DNA of 64,000 nucleotides from the NCBI RefSeq assembly GCF_937616625.2, contig NC_065576.1, forward strand, positions 36,544,628 to 36,608,627, written 5' to 3'. The notes under the pieces were generated by a model. It saw only the letters and a program-made list of their open reading frames with translations. It did no database searches and was not told the DNA's origin. Made by a program: the position numbers and the translations under genes. Numbering within the stretch: the stretch's first letter is position 1; every line of letters begins with the position of its first letter. Below are positions 24,601 to 39,200 of the stretch, piece after piece. The stretch comes from Mercurialis annua (Eukaryota; Streptophyta; Magnoliopsida; Malpighiales; Euphorbiaceae).

Positions 24601-25531
24601 GAACAAACACTCCTATTAAATGTCAATAGGAATCATATGAATCGACAATTAAGTTCAAAAGACCTGCAGGGTGCAGAGTCCGAATGTAGACACGAAGGTA
24701 ACTCGGTTGAACTATCTCGGGACCCGTGTCTAAGGAGTAACTCGGTAGAATTATCTCGGGACTCCTATCGATCGTTTGGGATTGAGAAATGGTACAAGTA
24801 ACTCGGTTGAATTATCTCGGGACTGTACCATATGGTTGAAGGTAACTCGGTTGAACTATCTCGGGACCCAACCATAAGGATCAAGTCACAAGAGACTTGC
24901 CAATGATTTAATTCGACTTAGAATCGTGATGATATAAACTAAGATTAAGATTCTGTTGAAAACTAATGCAACAAAACGAGAAAGAAAAATATCAACACCA
25001 TAACAAGAAATCGAAGATGCCAAATACGTATAAACTATAAGTTTATGAAATAAACAAAGATTTATGAAGGAAAGTAAATAAAGTATGCAATATGATTTCA
25101 AAAGAGTATTTTCTATATATAAAATGGGTTTTCAAATGTTTTAACCCTTTATGTGATATTGCGTGTAATTTGGTGAACTCACTCAGTTTTATACTGACCC
25201 CGTTGCTCCTCCCATTTTTCAGGGATGGTATGATATGATTTGAAGAGTTAAGCTTCCGAAGTTTTAATTCTCGGAAGTCATTTGTATAAGAAGAAAAAGA
25301 AGGTTTTCATTCTAGCGGTCCGCAGTAGTCTAGATATTTTAACTAGAATTTTGTATAACGCGTTTTTAACTCTGATATTATTTGTAAATGGGGTCACATG
25401 TATTTTAATATATGAAATATGTTTTGATTTGCGAAAAAAATTTACACAGGTTTTTAGGCTTGCTACGGGATTTGGAGCTACCACTCCCATTCCCTAGCGC
25501 CGGTCGCGGCTCAAAAATTTGGGTCGTGACA
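21681..25531 (+). repeat. family A LTR 2
   Basis: This internal LTR of the array is nearly identical to LTR 3; both read GTGTATAAAACATTTC where LTRs 1 and 4 have AAAAAATTTC. Its hairpin array lies at 24459-24876. Confidence 0.93.
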
Positions 25532-28500
25532 AAGTTGGTATCAGAGCAATGGTTTAGATTCATAGGCCATTGTCTGTATACGATTGATGTCTGTAGTTCC
25601 TAGGTATGATGTCACTAGGTTAAGCTAAGAACTACTGCGGATTATAGGGATTTCCAGTCATGTCTTTTGAACGTTATCATCGTTTTTATCGAGTTTTGAA
25701 ACGTTTTACAAAAATGTCCTCTTCTATATGTGCTTTTAGGAGTCGAGTTAGATGTGGGTATTACACAATCTATGAACCGTGTTTACTCGAATGAGCAATA
25801 CGCTTTCTAGTATATATAGTCTGCGAAGAGTTGTACACTCTCGAGACTCATATTGTATAAAAATATCGTTATGGATTATGATCGAGTTGATTGAATATTA
25901 TATGATTGATGAATAAGATATGAATTGTTTTGCAGTGCGATCACTCAGGAGAGTGATATGCTCACAGGTACGTAAACCTGTGGTAATTTATATAATACAT
26001 GAAATGTGTATACCATGATGGATTGTTGTGAATAGGATTTGTGCTTTATAATTGAGTGTTGCTTAATTTGCTAAGTCCGTGGCGAACCAAAAGCTCGCGA
26101 GACTTAAAATACGCGAAATAGCCGAAGAAAATCTAGGTGACACTGATTGTTTTGGGATTTGATCAACATATATTGTTTATAGATATGCATAGAGTACGAA
26201 TAGAACATGTACGTTACGCTTAGATATTCTTGATGCTTGGTTAAGTCTATGTGAGCGGAATGCACGCAAAACTTAAGATACAATGCGTAACCAAGGAAAA
26301 TCTAGGAGACACAGATTTTCTTTGAACTCGGTCAACATAGATTGCTTATAGCCACGATAGTGACGCGCGTAGAACATATATATCATGATTATATGTTTTG
26401 ATGTTTTGCTAAGTCTACAATGAGTAAGAACACTCAGAAGACTTGCAATACGAGATGTAATCGTAGAAAGCCTAGAGGAAGGAGGTATCCCTAAGGATCC
26501 AACTTACGCGGATGACTGTTATTTGTGATGACTAGTATGTGCTATATTTTAAGGAATTCATCGTGATTCCTTTATATATATCCGCCATACTATGAACAAA
26601 GAATCACTCGAGCACGTGTTGTTGCACATTAAGTGCACGAGGCCCAAGGAGAAGCCAGAAGTAATGAAGGTCAATGTAACCTAATCCATTCGGCCGATAG
26701 AGGCCAGGGACGAGGCAAAGATCAAGAAGAACCTGGTATAGACATAGTGGAAATATATGGGCACCCGGAGTGCCGCAACAATCCAATGTCAATATTAATC
26801 AGTTAACAGCAGAAATAACTGATATAAGGAATTGTATGCCAATGATGGGGCAGTTGATACAAAGACAGTATCAACGTGAAGAGAGAAACACAAATAGAGA
26901 TGGATATTAGCATACATGGAGTTATACCCCAAAAGGAGTCTGATGGATCAAAGGATACACTAGAGTTTCTAGAAAGAAGTGAAGAGTAAGATATTAACAG
27001 CAAGTATAACCCAAGGGTTAGTGTTACAGTAAATAGTAACCCAAAGGACGAATCGCAATAAGGTGAATAGTGAGAATATAATAAGAAGAAAAGCAATGTC
27101 CAAAGGGAACTAATGTGAATACGTGTTAGGGGCCAATACGGTGGTAAGGAGGATTCGAATACGAAGGTGATCACAAGAATTAGGATATCGTAAAGATTAT
27201 AAAGGATGTTAGCAAGTGCCATAGGAGTTGGCAAAGCTCTCCGCAAGGACAAGGGGATAGATAAGAATAAATAGAAGAGAACGGGTTAATAGACCTGATA
27301 GTCGATAAGGGGTAAGCGAGATAAGTAGTAAAGATGAAAGTGATGACACTATTAAAGGCAGTATATAACAAGAAAGGTTGAATGGATTAAGAAACTCATC
27401 AGGAATGAGTAAATAAAGTATATAGATCGAGAGATACGATAAAGAAAAACACATAAAGTCTAGTAATAGATGATAAGTAGTATAAGAGCAGTAAAGAGAT
27501 TGAAGGGCGATATCGTTGGATTTATATAAAAGATGGACAAGGAAAGTATCCAAGGAGGCAAGAACTATTGGTTTGCAGTCGAAACAAGGAAGTTCTAACT
27601 TTGCGAGTCCTCTATGCCACAATGCGGTAGAAGGGACATGGATAGCTGTTAAGCTATGACGAACGAATACTTACGATGGGAGCAGTATAGTCATTACGTC
27701 ATGTAATGCAACACCCCTCGTGATAGGATACAACGGGTGACACAAACCAACCATCTCCTTAAAGACGGAGTTTATCGCGATGACTTCTGGTTAGACACAA
27801 CCAGATATACGATGTAATCGAGACGAACATCATGAAGTCCAAACACTAGAACCTCGAAAGTGATCAGACCTTTTGAGCTAGCCTAGTGTAAACACGAACG
27901 TTTATGACGTGTCTTTCGAACGATGTCAGAATCATGTGTATAGAGTTACATATTTACATATGTAAAGAATGTAAATAGTTGCGAACGATAGAAAGATAGT
28001 TAATAGATAGTGCAGAGTCGTATGTCGAGAGAAACTTACGTAAACCCCATTTTATGAAAGGAAAGGTATTTGATCGAAATAAAATGTTTTGAAAAGACAT
28101 GATTGTGCCCGGACACGATTCATAATGACATTGCATTGACACGAATAGAATTGCATCACTACATCCATATTGCATTCACTAGTAGGACATGCATCATATA
28201 CATTGTGTGTCTGAAAAGAAAAGAGGAGTGTCATTGCAACTCTTGTGATGAGAGAAGTCATCACACCGGTGCACAATTATGACATGATTTGAGAAATGAA
28301 AAGTATCGTGGTTTTAAACGGATGAGTTTTCCAACGTAAGTAAGCTCAGACAGAGACTCTGTATATAGAGGCATAGGACAAGACTGATCATCTTGTTAGG
28401 CCTATATGAAATATACGTATGTAACACGACAAGTATATAGAATGACGAGTAGTGTAATGCAAATCGCAATATATCGAGATTTGGATTGCAAATCTCTAAA

Positions 28501-28958
28501 GCAGTCTTGTATATTAAATACAAAAACAACGACGCTACTTTACAAACATGTAAAGTGATAGCGGCCACGTTTAAACTCGAAGAACGTTTACCTCTAGGAC
28601 GAGGAAATCGAACATAGAAGTTAGTTACGTTAGGGGATATGAACACTACGAACAAACATACGTTGTTCAAAAAGGTCGAATAAAGAGAATTGATTCATAA
28701 TAATTATGAATCAAGTAGTAATAAGATGGTTATGATGGTTAGCATAAGAAGTTACTCGATAAGTATATCGAGACACTTTCACCTAAAAACAGTATTAGAT
28801 GAATGATTGTGTAAACCTAACTATAAAGTTAACAGTTGGTGAATAATTAATCAGAGTACCGCAGCGGAAGTATGGAAGGAAGTGAATGATAAAGTTTGAT
28901 TAAGTGATATTAGAAGATTATGAAAATTCGAGGACGAATTTTTATAAGGAGGGAAGAT
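25532..28958 (+). mobile_element. family A internal region 2
   Basis: The layout matches internal region 1, with PBS at 25536-25548, gag remnant at about 26592-26988 and module at 28102-28277. Private changes include GATAAGTAGTATAAG where units 1 and 3 have GATAAGAAGTATAAG. Confidence 0.85.
28102..28277 (+). other. covarying structured module, family A copy 2
   Basis: This copy is identical in arms and inner hairpin to the one at 20824-20999. Confidence 0.75.
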
Positions 28959-31900
28959 TGTAATCACCTAAATTTTTGAGGTATTACGTGTAGTGCCACG
29001 AGGCATAATCGTAAAGATTAAGAACGATAATATCAGATTAGGATTGGATAATAAGGACTTAGACCGAAGCGGGTCTATTGGAATTATCGTAGAATAATAA
29101 TTTAAATGAAAAATTATTATGCGAAAATTGGATTTAATCAAGACAAAAAGGGAATAAAATAAAATAATTTGAAAAGCCAGAGTTAATAATATTCACGTCA
29201 AGGTCCGTGAAATATTATTAATAAATGATCGTCAAGTTTCGTAAGTATACAAAATCGTTTTAGAAGAAAGTTTGACGATTAGTTAAGAATAAGGGTTAAA
29301 GTGCAAATTAGCCACTTTAAGGACTAAAGTGGACTTTTAACCACAAACTTCCGGAGGAAGTTGTGTTTTACTCTATTTTCTCAAGATAAGAAAATAATAT
29401 CGGTAAAGTTGTTATTGATAGTCATTAAAATGAAAATTGGACGAAAAAGTGAGAAAAAGTGCAAGTTAGCTCAAAATGGAAATTTGAGCGTTTTTGGCCA
29501 AAATTGCCAAAATAAATTGTTGGAGGGTGATATTATAAGGTATGATACTATTGTTATTTATTTGGGAAATAAATAATACGGAATTTATCGAGAATCGAAT
29601 GATTAAAGGATTAGTGGACTAAATTGGACGAAATAAAAGTTATAAAGTGAAAGTTGAGGAGGTGACAAACTCAAGGACTAAAGGAGACTTTTGCCTCACC
29701 TATTTAAGACACTTGCATATGAGTTTAAACTCGGCAAGCATATCATTTTCAGCTCCTAAAATTCGTCCTTCACCCTTTCTCCATGGAAGAACATCAAGCA
29801 AATTTCAAATGGTCATAACTCACTCAATTTTGATCCGAATTGAGCGATTCTTGTGGCCACGGAACGAGGGAAGGATCCTCTATTGATATATAGTATCAAT
29901 TTAAGGTAATAAGTTCAGTATATAATTAGGGTTTCAGAGTTTTTATTTCGGTTTTGGTTGAGGAATTGAGGTTTTATGGTGTTTGATGTTCATAGGTTAT
30001 TGAAAGCTTGAAGGGAGTATTTTGATGGTTGTTCATGGAGGAATTCATTCAACCAAAGGGTTATCCCATCAAGAAAAGGTATAAATTCAGAATTTTGGAC
30101 TTTTGGTAATGAATTGATTGAATTGAGTGGAGTATTGGTTAAGTTTGAAGTTGGATTTTCTGGTTTGGTGTTGAATTGATGCTGTCTACAACTAGAATTT
30201 TTCGAAATACTTAGAAATGTTTGTTTGAGCTGGAATTTTTATATGTTCTGAGTATATGAGTTAAGTTGGTGTATAAAACATTTCAGAATTTTTCATGTTT
30301 CTGATATTGAGATAAAAATTAAATAGCACCTAGTGCTCTGTTTGCAAATTGTGTAAGGCTGCTGCTGTAAGTTAATTATTTGAGGACCTTAAACACATTA
30401 GTTTGGCCTAATTTTTGGTATACACTTAGAAATATATGCTATATAAGTGCCATAAAATTTTCAGAGAAAAATATGGCTATTTGATAGGTTAATTGAATAA
30501 ATCTTTGGTTGTAGTCGGTGTAGGCAGCCGTGCTATGCACAAAGATGGTTATGCGGATATGTGTATTATCATAGAAAAGTGGAAAGAAATGGTTTGAAAT
30601 GAATTGAGTAAGTTGTTAAGAGATGGCTTAATCGAGGTGTCTGAATTATGTTGAGGTTATAATTCGGTATCAATAGTTAATCTTGTTGCGTAATAAGTTC
30701 TAAATTGAATTGACGTTTTGCATAAAATGTCTTGCAAACAGCGATATTGCAAGGGCAATATCTCGGGCTGTATGAGTCCAAATTAAGTTCCGTTTATTGG
30801 TACGGAAACTTAAGGATGTTAAATATAATTGTCTAAGTTTGAGTTTTTGTTGAATCGGACTCTAGGATGTTCATTTTGGACAGAACAAATTATTGTGCAG
30901 TCTGCCCTGCACTTGTAAACAGCTCCCAGGAAATAACTTATGAGCTAGTTTTCGACACTTTCGGGTGCGTTTCATGGTCCGAGACCTAAACGAAAGTTGA
31001 AGGCGACATTCTAAACTTTAAGAATGTCAATTTTGTTTTGGGGTCGGACTATCTTTAGATAAGAGTTTTGTTAGCCGAAGTAGACTAGAAAATTAGCTTT
31101 TTGATAAATTAATTATACTTAGAAATTTTATTAATTCGTAGCGTTATCGAAATTGCGTAGACTCGAAGAAGCGACTATCGATAAGGCTCGAGGCGAATGG
31201 ATCGAGATATCGTCGTGCTTATTTAAAGAATTTGGATAGCAAGTGGTGAGTACACTTTAAATTACTCGCTAATATTCATAAAGCTACGTATTTTAATACG
31301 AAAAGCTATATGAATATTTATATATCTGAAAAGTTTGTTTTTAAATTGTATGCGTATGTATGTTTTGAAAATGATGTTTTATCGTAATGTATTAATTTGA
31401 TAATAACATAAATGTTAAGGTACCGGGGATGGGTAAAGTAAAATAACGTAAATTGAACCAAATACAAATAAGAAAAGTACAGTACATTCCTATATGTACT
31501 AATAAATCGAATATCGAATAATACACAAGTATCAGATCAAATATGAATAAAGAAATATAGTACATTCCGATATGTACTATCAAACATAATAAATACCCAT
31601 ACGTGCGTGTGTTATAGATGTATGCTTGTAGATTGTAATGTGCATGCCATGGTCCATAAAGGATCAATATAACAAAACGAAAAATACAAAAACGTGAAAT
31701 GAGAATTGTACTACGGTACACAAAATAATAAGAACTGAGATACAAGGTTGAATTCGGTAGAATTATCCCGGGACCTGTATCTCATCCATTCTCGATGATA
31801 ATCCTCGGAACTCATACGAAATAAAAAGTAAGTGTGATACATCGAGAATCAATACGAAACAAGATCGAGACACTATGTGAACAAACACTCCTATTAAATG

Positions 31901-32809
31901 TCAATAGGAATCATATGAATCGACAATTAAGTTCAAAAGACCTGCAGGGTGCAGAGTCCGAATGTAGACACGAAGGTAACTCGGTTGAACTATCTCGGGA
32001 CCCGTGTCTAAGGAGTAACTCGGTAGAATTATCTCGGGACTCCTATCGATCGTTTGGGATTGAGAAATGGTACAAGTAACTCGGTTGAATTATCTCGGGA
32101 CTGTACCATATGGTTGAAGGTAACTCGGTTGAACTATCTCGGGACCCAACCATAAGGATCAAGTCACAAGAGACTTGCCAATGATTTAATTCGACTTAGA
32201 ATCGTGATGATATAAACTAAGATTAAGATTCTGTTGAAAACTAATGCAACAAAACGAGAAAGAAAAATATCAACACCATAACAAGAAATCGAAGATGCCA
32301 AATACGTATAAACTATAAGTTTATGAAATAAACAAAGATTTATGAAGGAAAGTAAATAAAGTATGCAATATGATTTCAAAAGAGTATTTTCTATATATAA
32401 AATGGGTTTTCAAATGTTTTAACCCTTTATGTGATATTGCGTGTAATTTGGTGAACTCACTCAGTTTTATACTGACCCCGTTGCTCCTCCCATTTTTCAG
32501 GGATGGTATGATATGATTTGAAGAGTTAAGCTTCCGAAGTTTTAATTCTCGGAAGTCATTTGTATAAGAAGAAAAAGAAGGTTTTCATTCTAGCGGTCCG
32601 CAGTAGTCTAGATATTTTAACTAGAATTTTGTATAACGCGTTTTTAACTCTGATATTATTTGTAAATGGGGTCACATGTATTTTAATATATGAAATATGT
32701 TTTGATTTGCGAAAAAAATTTACACAGGTTTTTAGGCTTGCTACGGGATTTGGAGCTACCACTCCCATTCCCTAGCGCCGGTCGCGGCTCAAAAATTTGG
32801 GTCGTGACA
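28959..32809 (+). repeat. family A LTR 3
   Basis: This internal LTR of the array is almost identical to LTR 2. Its hairpin array lies at 31737-32154. Confidence 0.93.
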
Positions 32810-35800
32810 AAGTTGGTATCAGAGCAATGGTTTAGATTCATAGGCCATTGTCTGTATACGATTGATGTCTGTAGTTCCTAGGTATGATGTCACTAGGTTA
32901 AGCTAAGAACTACTGCGGATTATAGGGATTTCCAGTCATGTCTTTTGAACGTTATCATCGTTTTTATCGAGTTTTGAAACGTTTTACAAAAATGTCCTCT
33001 TCTATATGTGCTTTTAGGAGTCGAGTTAGATGTGGGTATTACACAATCTATGAACCGTGTTTACTCGAATGAGCAATACGCTTTCTAGTATATATAGTCT
33101 GCGAAGAGTTGTACACTCTCGAGACTCATATTGTATAAAAATATCGTTATGGATTATGATCGAGTTGATTGAATATTATATGATTGATGAATAAGATATG
33201 AATTGTTTTGCAGTGCGATCACTCAGGAGAGTGATATGCTCACAGGTACGTAAACCTGTGGTAATTTATATAATACATGAAATGTGTATACCATGATGGA
33301 TTGTTGTGAATAGGATTTGTGCTTTATAATTGAGTGTTGCTTAATTTGCTAAGTCCGTGGCGAACCAAAAGCTCGCGAGACTTAAAATACGCGAAATAGC
33401 CGAAGAAAATCTAGGTGACACTGATTGTTTTGGGATTTGATCAACATATATTGTTTATAGATATGCATAGAGTACGAATAGAACATGTACGTTACGCTTA
33501 GATATTCTTGATGCTTGGTTAAGTCTATGTGAGCGGAATGCACGCAGAACTTAAGATACAATGCGTAACCAAGGAAAATCTAGGAGACACAGATTTTCTT
33601 TGAACTCGGTCAACATAGATTGCTTATAGCCACGATAGTGACGCGCGTAGAACATATATATCATGATTATATGTTTTGATGTTTTGCTAAGTCTACAATG
33701 AGTAAGAACACTCAGAAGACTTGCAATACGAGATGTAATCGTAGAAAGCCTAGAGGAAGGAGGTATCCCTAAGGATCCAACTTACGCGGATGACTGTTAT
33801 TTGTGATGACTAGTATGTGCTATATTTTAAGGAATTCATCGTGATTCCTTTATATATATCCGCCATACTATGAACAAAGAATCACTCGAGCACGTGTTGT
33901 TGCACATTAAGTGCACGAGGCCCAAGGAGAAGCCAGAAGTAATGAAGGTCAATGTAACCTAATCCATTCGGCCGATAGAGGCCAGGGACGAGGCAAAGAT
34001 CAAGAAGAACCTGGTATAGACATAGTGGAAATATATGGGCACCCGGAGTGCCGCAACAATCCAATGTCAATATTAATCAGTTAACAGCAGAAATAACTGA
34101 TATAAGGAATTGTATGCCAATGATGGGGCAGTTGATACAAAGACAGTATCAACGTGAAGAGAGAAACACAAATAGAGATGGATATTAGCATACATGGAGT
34201 TATACCCCAAAAGGAGTCTGATGGATCAAAGGATACACTAGAGTTTCTAGAAAGAAGTGAAGAGTAAGATATTAACAGCAAGTATAACCCAAGGGTTAGT
34301 GTTACAGTAAATAGTAACCCAAAGGACGAATCGCAATAAGGTGAATAGTGAGAATATAATAAGAAGAAAAGCAATGTCCAAAGGGAACTAATGTGAATAC
34401 GTGTTAGGGGCCAATACGGTGGTAAGGAGGATTCGAATACGAAGGTGATCACAAGAATTAGGATATCGTAAAGATTATAAAGGATGTTAGCAAGTGCCAT
34501 AGGAGTTGGCAAAGCTCTCCGCAAGGACAAGGGGATAGATAAGAATAAATAGAAGAGAACGGGTTAATAGACCTGATAGTCGATAAGGGGTAAGCGAGAT
34601 AAGTAGTAAAGATGAAAGTGATGACACTATTAAAGGCAGTATATAACAAGAAAGGTTGAATGGATTAAGAAACTCATCAGGAATGAGTAAATAAAGTATA
34701 TAGATCGAGAGATACGATAAAGAAAAACACATAAAGTCTAGTAATAGATGATAAGAAGTATAAGAGCAGTAAAGAGATTGAAGGGCGATATCGTTGGATT
34801 TATATAAAAGATGGACAAGGAAAGTATCCAAGGAGGCAAGAACTATTGGTTTGCAGTCGAAACAAGGAAGTTCTAACTTTGCGAGTCCTCTATGCCACAA
34901 TGCGGTAGAAGGGACATGGATAGCTGTTAAGCTATGACGAACGAATACTTACGATGGGAGCAGTATAGTCATTACGTCATGTAATGCAACACCCCTCGTG
35001 ATAGGATACAACGGGTGACACAAACCAACCATCTCCTTAAAGACGGAGTTTATCGCGATGACTTCTGGTTAGACACAACCAGATATACGATGTAATCGAG
35101 ACGAACATCATGAAGTCCAAACACTAGAACCTCGAAAGTGATCAGACCTTTTGAGCTAGCCTAGTGTAAACACGAACGTTTATGACGTGTCTTTCGAACG
35201 ATGTCAGAATCATGTGTATAGAGTTACATATTTACATATGTAAAGAATGTAAATAGTTGCGAACGATAGAAAGATAGTTAATAGATAGTGCAGAGTCGTA
35301 TGTCGAGAGAAACTTACGTAAACCCCATTTTATGAAAGGAAAGGTATTTGATCGAAATAAAATGTTTTGAAAAGACATGATTGTGCCCGGACACGATTCA
35401 TAATGACATTGCATTGACACGAATAGAATTGCATCACTACATCCATATTGCATTCACTAGTAGGACATGCATCATATACATTGTGTGTCTGAAAAGAAAA
35501 GAGGAGTGTCATTGCAACTCTTGTGATGAGAGAAGTCATCACACCGGTGCACAATTATGACATGATTTGAGAAATGAAAAGTATCGTGGTTTTAAACGGA
35601 TGAAATTTCCAACGTAAGTAAGCTCAGACAGAGACTCTGTATATAGAGGCATAGGACAAGACTGATCATCTTGTTAGGCCTATATGAAATATACGTATGT
35701 AACACGACAAGTATATAGAATGACGAGTAGTGTAATGCAAATCGCAATATATCGAGATTTGGATTGCAAATCTCTAAAGCAGTCTTGTATATTAAATACA

Positions 35801-36236
35801 AAAGCAACGACGCTACTTTACAAACATGTAAAGTGATAGCGGCCACGTTTAAACTCGAAGAACGTTTACCTCTAGGACGAGGAAATCGAACATAGAAGTT
35901 AGTTACGTTAGGGGATATGAACACTACGAACAAACATACGTTGTTCAAAAAGGTCGAATAAAGAGAATTGATTCATAATAATTATGAATCAAGTAGTAAT
36001 AAGATGGTTATGATGGTTAGCATAAGAAGTTACTCGATAAGTATATCGAGACACTTTCACCTAAAAACAGTATTAGATGAATGATTGTGTAAACCTAACT
36101 ATAAAGTTAACAGTTGGTGAATAATTAATCAGAGTACCGCAGCGGAAGTATGGAAGGAAGTGAATGATAAAGTTTGATTAAGTGATATTAGAAGATTATG
36201 AAAATTCGAGGACGAATTTTTATAAGGAGGGAAGAT
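32810..36236 (+). mobile_element. family A internal region 3
   Basis: The layout matches internal regions 1 and 2, with PBS at 32814-32826, gag remnant at about 33870-34266 and module at 35380-35555. A private change, GGATGAAATTTCC for GGATGAGTTTTCC, occurs near 35600. Confidence 0.85.
35380..35555 (+). other. covarying structured module, family A copy 3
   Basis: This copy is identical in arms and inner hairpin to the other two family A copies. Confidence 0.75.
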
Positions 36237-39200
36237 TGTAATCACCTAAATTTTTGAGGTATTACGTGTAGTGCCACGAGGCATAATCGTAAAGATTAAG
36301 AACGATAATATCAGATTAGGATTGGATAATAAGGACTTAGACCGAAGCGGGTCTATTGGAATTATCGTAGAATAATAATTTAAATGAAAAATTATTATGC
36401 GAAAATTGGATTTAATCAAGACAAAAAGGGAATAAAATAAAATAATTTGAAAAGCCAGAGTTAATAATATTCACGTCAAGGTCCGTGAAATATTATTAAT
36501 AAATGATCGTCAAGTTTCGTAAGTATACAAAATCGTTTTAGAAGAAAGTTTGACGATTAGTTAAGAATAAGGGTTAAAGTGCAAATTAGCCACTTTAAGG
36601 ACTAAAGTGGACTTTTAACCACAAACTTCCGGAGGAAGTTGTGTTTTACTCTATTTTCTCAAGATAAGAAAATAATATCGGTAAAGTTGTTATTGATAGT
36701 CATTAAAATGAAAATTGGACGAAAAAGTGAGAAAAAGTGCAAGTTAGCTCAAAATGGAAATTTGAGCGTTTTTGGCCAAAATTGCCAAAATAAATTGTTG
36801 GAGGGTGATATTATAAGGTATGATACTATTGTTATTTATTTGGGAAATAAATAATACGGAATTTATCGAGAATCGAATGATTAAAGGATTAGTGGACTAA
36901 ATTGGACGAAATAAAAGTTATAAAGTGAAAGTTGAGGAGGTGACAAACTCAAGGACTAAAGGAGACTTTTGCCTCACCTATTTAAGACACTTGCATATGA
37001 GTTTAAACTCGGCAAGCATATCATTTTCAGCTCCTAAAATTCGTCCTTCACCCTTTCTCCATGGAAGAACATCAAGCAAATTTCAAATGGTCATAACTCA
37101 CTCAATTTTGATCCGAATTGAGCGATTCTTGTGGCCACGGAACGAGGGAAGGATCCTCTATTGATATATAGTATCAATTTAAGGTAATAAGTTCAGTATA
37201 TAATTAGGGTTTCAGAGTTTTTATTTCGGTTTTGGTTGAGGAATTGAGGTTTTATGGTGTTTGATGTTCATAGGTTATTGAAAGCTTGAAGGGAGTATTT
37301 TGATGGTTGTTCATGGAGGAATTCATTCAACCAAAGGGTTATCCCATCAAGAAAAGGTATAAATTCAGAATTTTGGACTTTTGGTAATGAATTGATTGAA
37401 TTGAGTGGAGTATTGGTTAAGTTTGAAGTTGGATTTTCTGGTTTGGTGTTGAATTGATGCTGTCTACAACTAGAATTTTTCGAAATACTTAGAAATGTTT
37501 GTTTGAGCTGGAATTTTTATATGTTCTGAGTATATGAGTTAAGTTGGTGTATAAAAAATTTCAGAATTTTTCATGTTTCTGATATTGAGATAAAAATTAA
37601 ATAGCACCTAGTGCTCTGTTTGCAAATTGTGTAAGGCTGCTGCTGTAAGTTAATTATTTGAGGACCTTAAACACATTAGTTTGGCCTAATTTTTGGTATA
37701 CACTTAGAAATATATGCTATATAAGTGCCATAAAATTTTCAGAGAAAAATATGGCTATTTGATAGGTTAATTGAATAAATCTTTGGTTGTAGTCGGTGTA
37801 GGCAGCCGTGCTATGCACAAAGATGGTTATGCGGATATGTGTATTATCATAGAAAAGTGGAAAGAAATGGTTTGAAATGAATTGAGTAAGTTGTTAAGAG
37901 ATGGCTTAATCGAGGTGTCTGAATTATGTTGAGGTTATAATTCGGTATCAATAGTTAATCTTGTTGCGTAATAAGTTCTAAATTGAATTGACGTTTTGCA
38001 TAAAATGTCTTGCAAACAGCGATATTGCAAGGGCAATATCTCGGGCTGTATGAGTCCAAATTAAGTTCCGTTTATTGGTACGGAAACTTAAGGATGTTAA
38101 CTATAATTGTCTAAGTTTGAGTTTTTGTTGAATCGGACTCTAGGATGTTCATTTTGGACAGAACAAATTATTGTGCAGTCTGCCCTGCACTTGTAAACAG
38201 CTCCCAGGAAATAACTTATGAGCTAGTTTTCGACACTTTCGGGTGCGTTTCATGGTCCGAGACCTAAACAAAAGTTGAAGGCGACATTCTAAACTTTAAG
38301 AATGTCAATTTTGTTTTGGGGTCGGACTATCTTTAGATAAGAGTTTTGTTAGCCGAAGTAGACTAGAAAATTAGCTTTTTGATAAATTAATAATACTTAG
38401 AAATTTTATTAATTCGTAGCGTTATCGAAATTGCGTAGACTCGAAGAAGCGACTATCGATAAGGCTCGAGGCGAATGGATCGAGATATCGTCGTGCTTAT
38501 TTAAAAAATTTGGATAGCAAGTGGTGAGTACACTTTAAATTACTCGCTAATATTCATAAAGCTACGTATTTTAATACGAAAAGCTATATGAATATTTATA
38601 TATCTGAAAAGTTTGTTTTTAAATTGTATGCGTATGTATGTTTTGAAAATGATGTTTTATCGTAATGTATTAATTTGATAATAACATAAATGTTAAGGTA
38701 CCGGGGATGGGTAAAGTAAAATAACGTAAATTGAACCAAATACAAATAAGAAAAGTAGAGTACATTCCTATATGTACTAATAAATCGAATATTGAATAAT
38801 ACACAAGTATCAGATCAAATATGAATAAAGAAATATAGTACATTCCGATATGTACTATCAAACATAATAAATACCCATACGTGCGTGTGTTATAGATGTA
38901 TGCTTGTAGATTGTAATGTGCATGCCATGGTCCATAAAGGATCAATATAACAAAACAAAAAATACAAAAACGTGAAATGAGAATTGTACTACGGTACACA
39001 AAATAATAAGAACTGAGATACAAGGTTGAATTCGGTAGAATTATCCCGGGACCTGTATCTCATCCATTCTCGATGATAATCCTCGGAACTCATACGAAAT
39101 AAAAAGTAAGTGTGATACATCGAGAATCAATACGAAACAAGATCGAGACACTATGTGAACAAACACTCCTATTAAATGTCAATAGGAATCATATGAATCG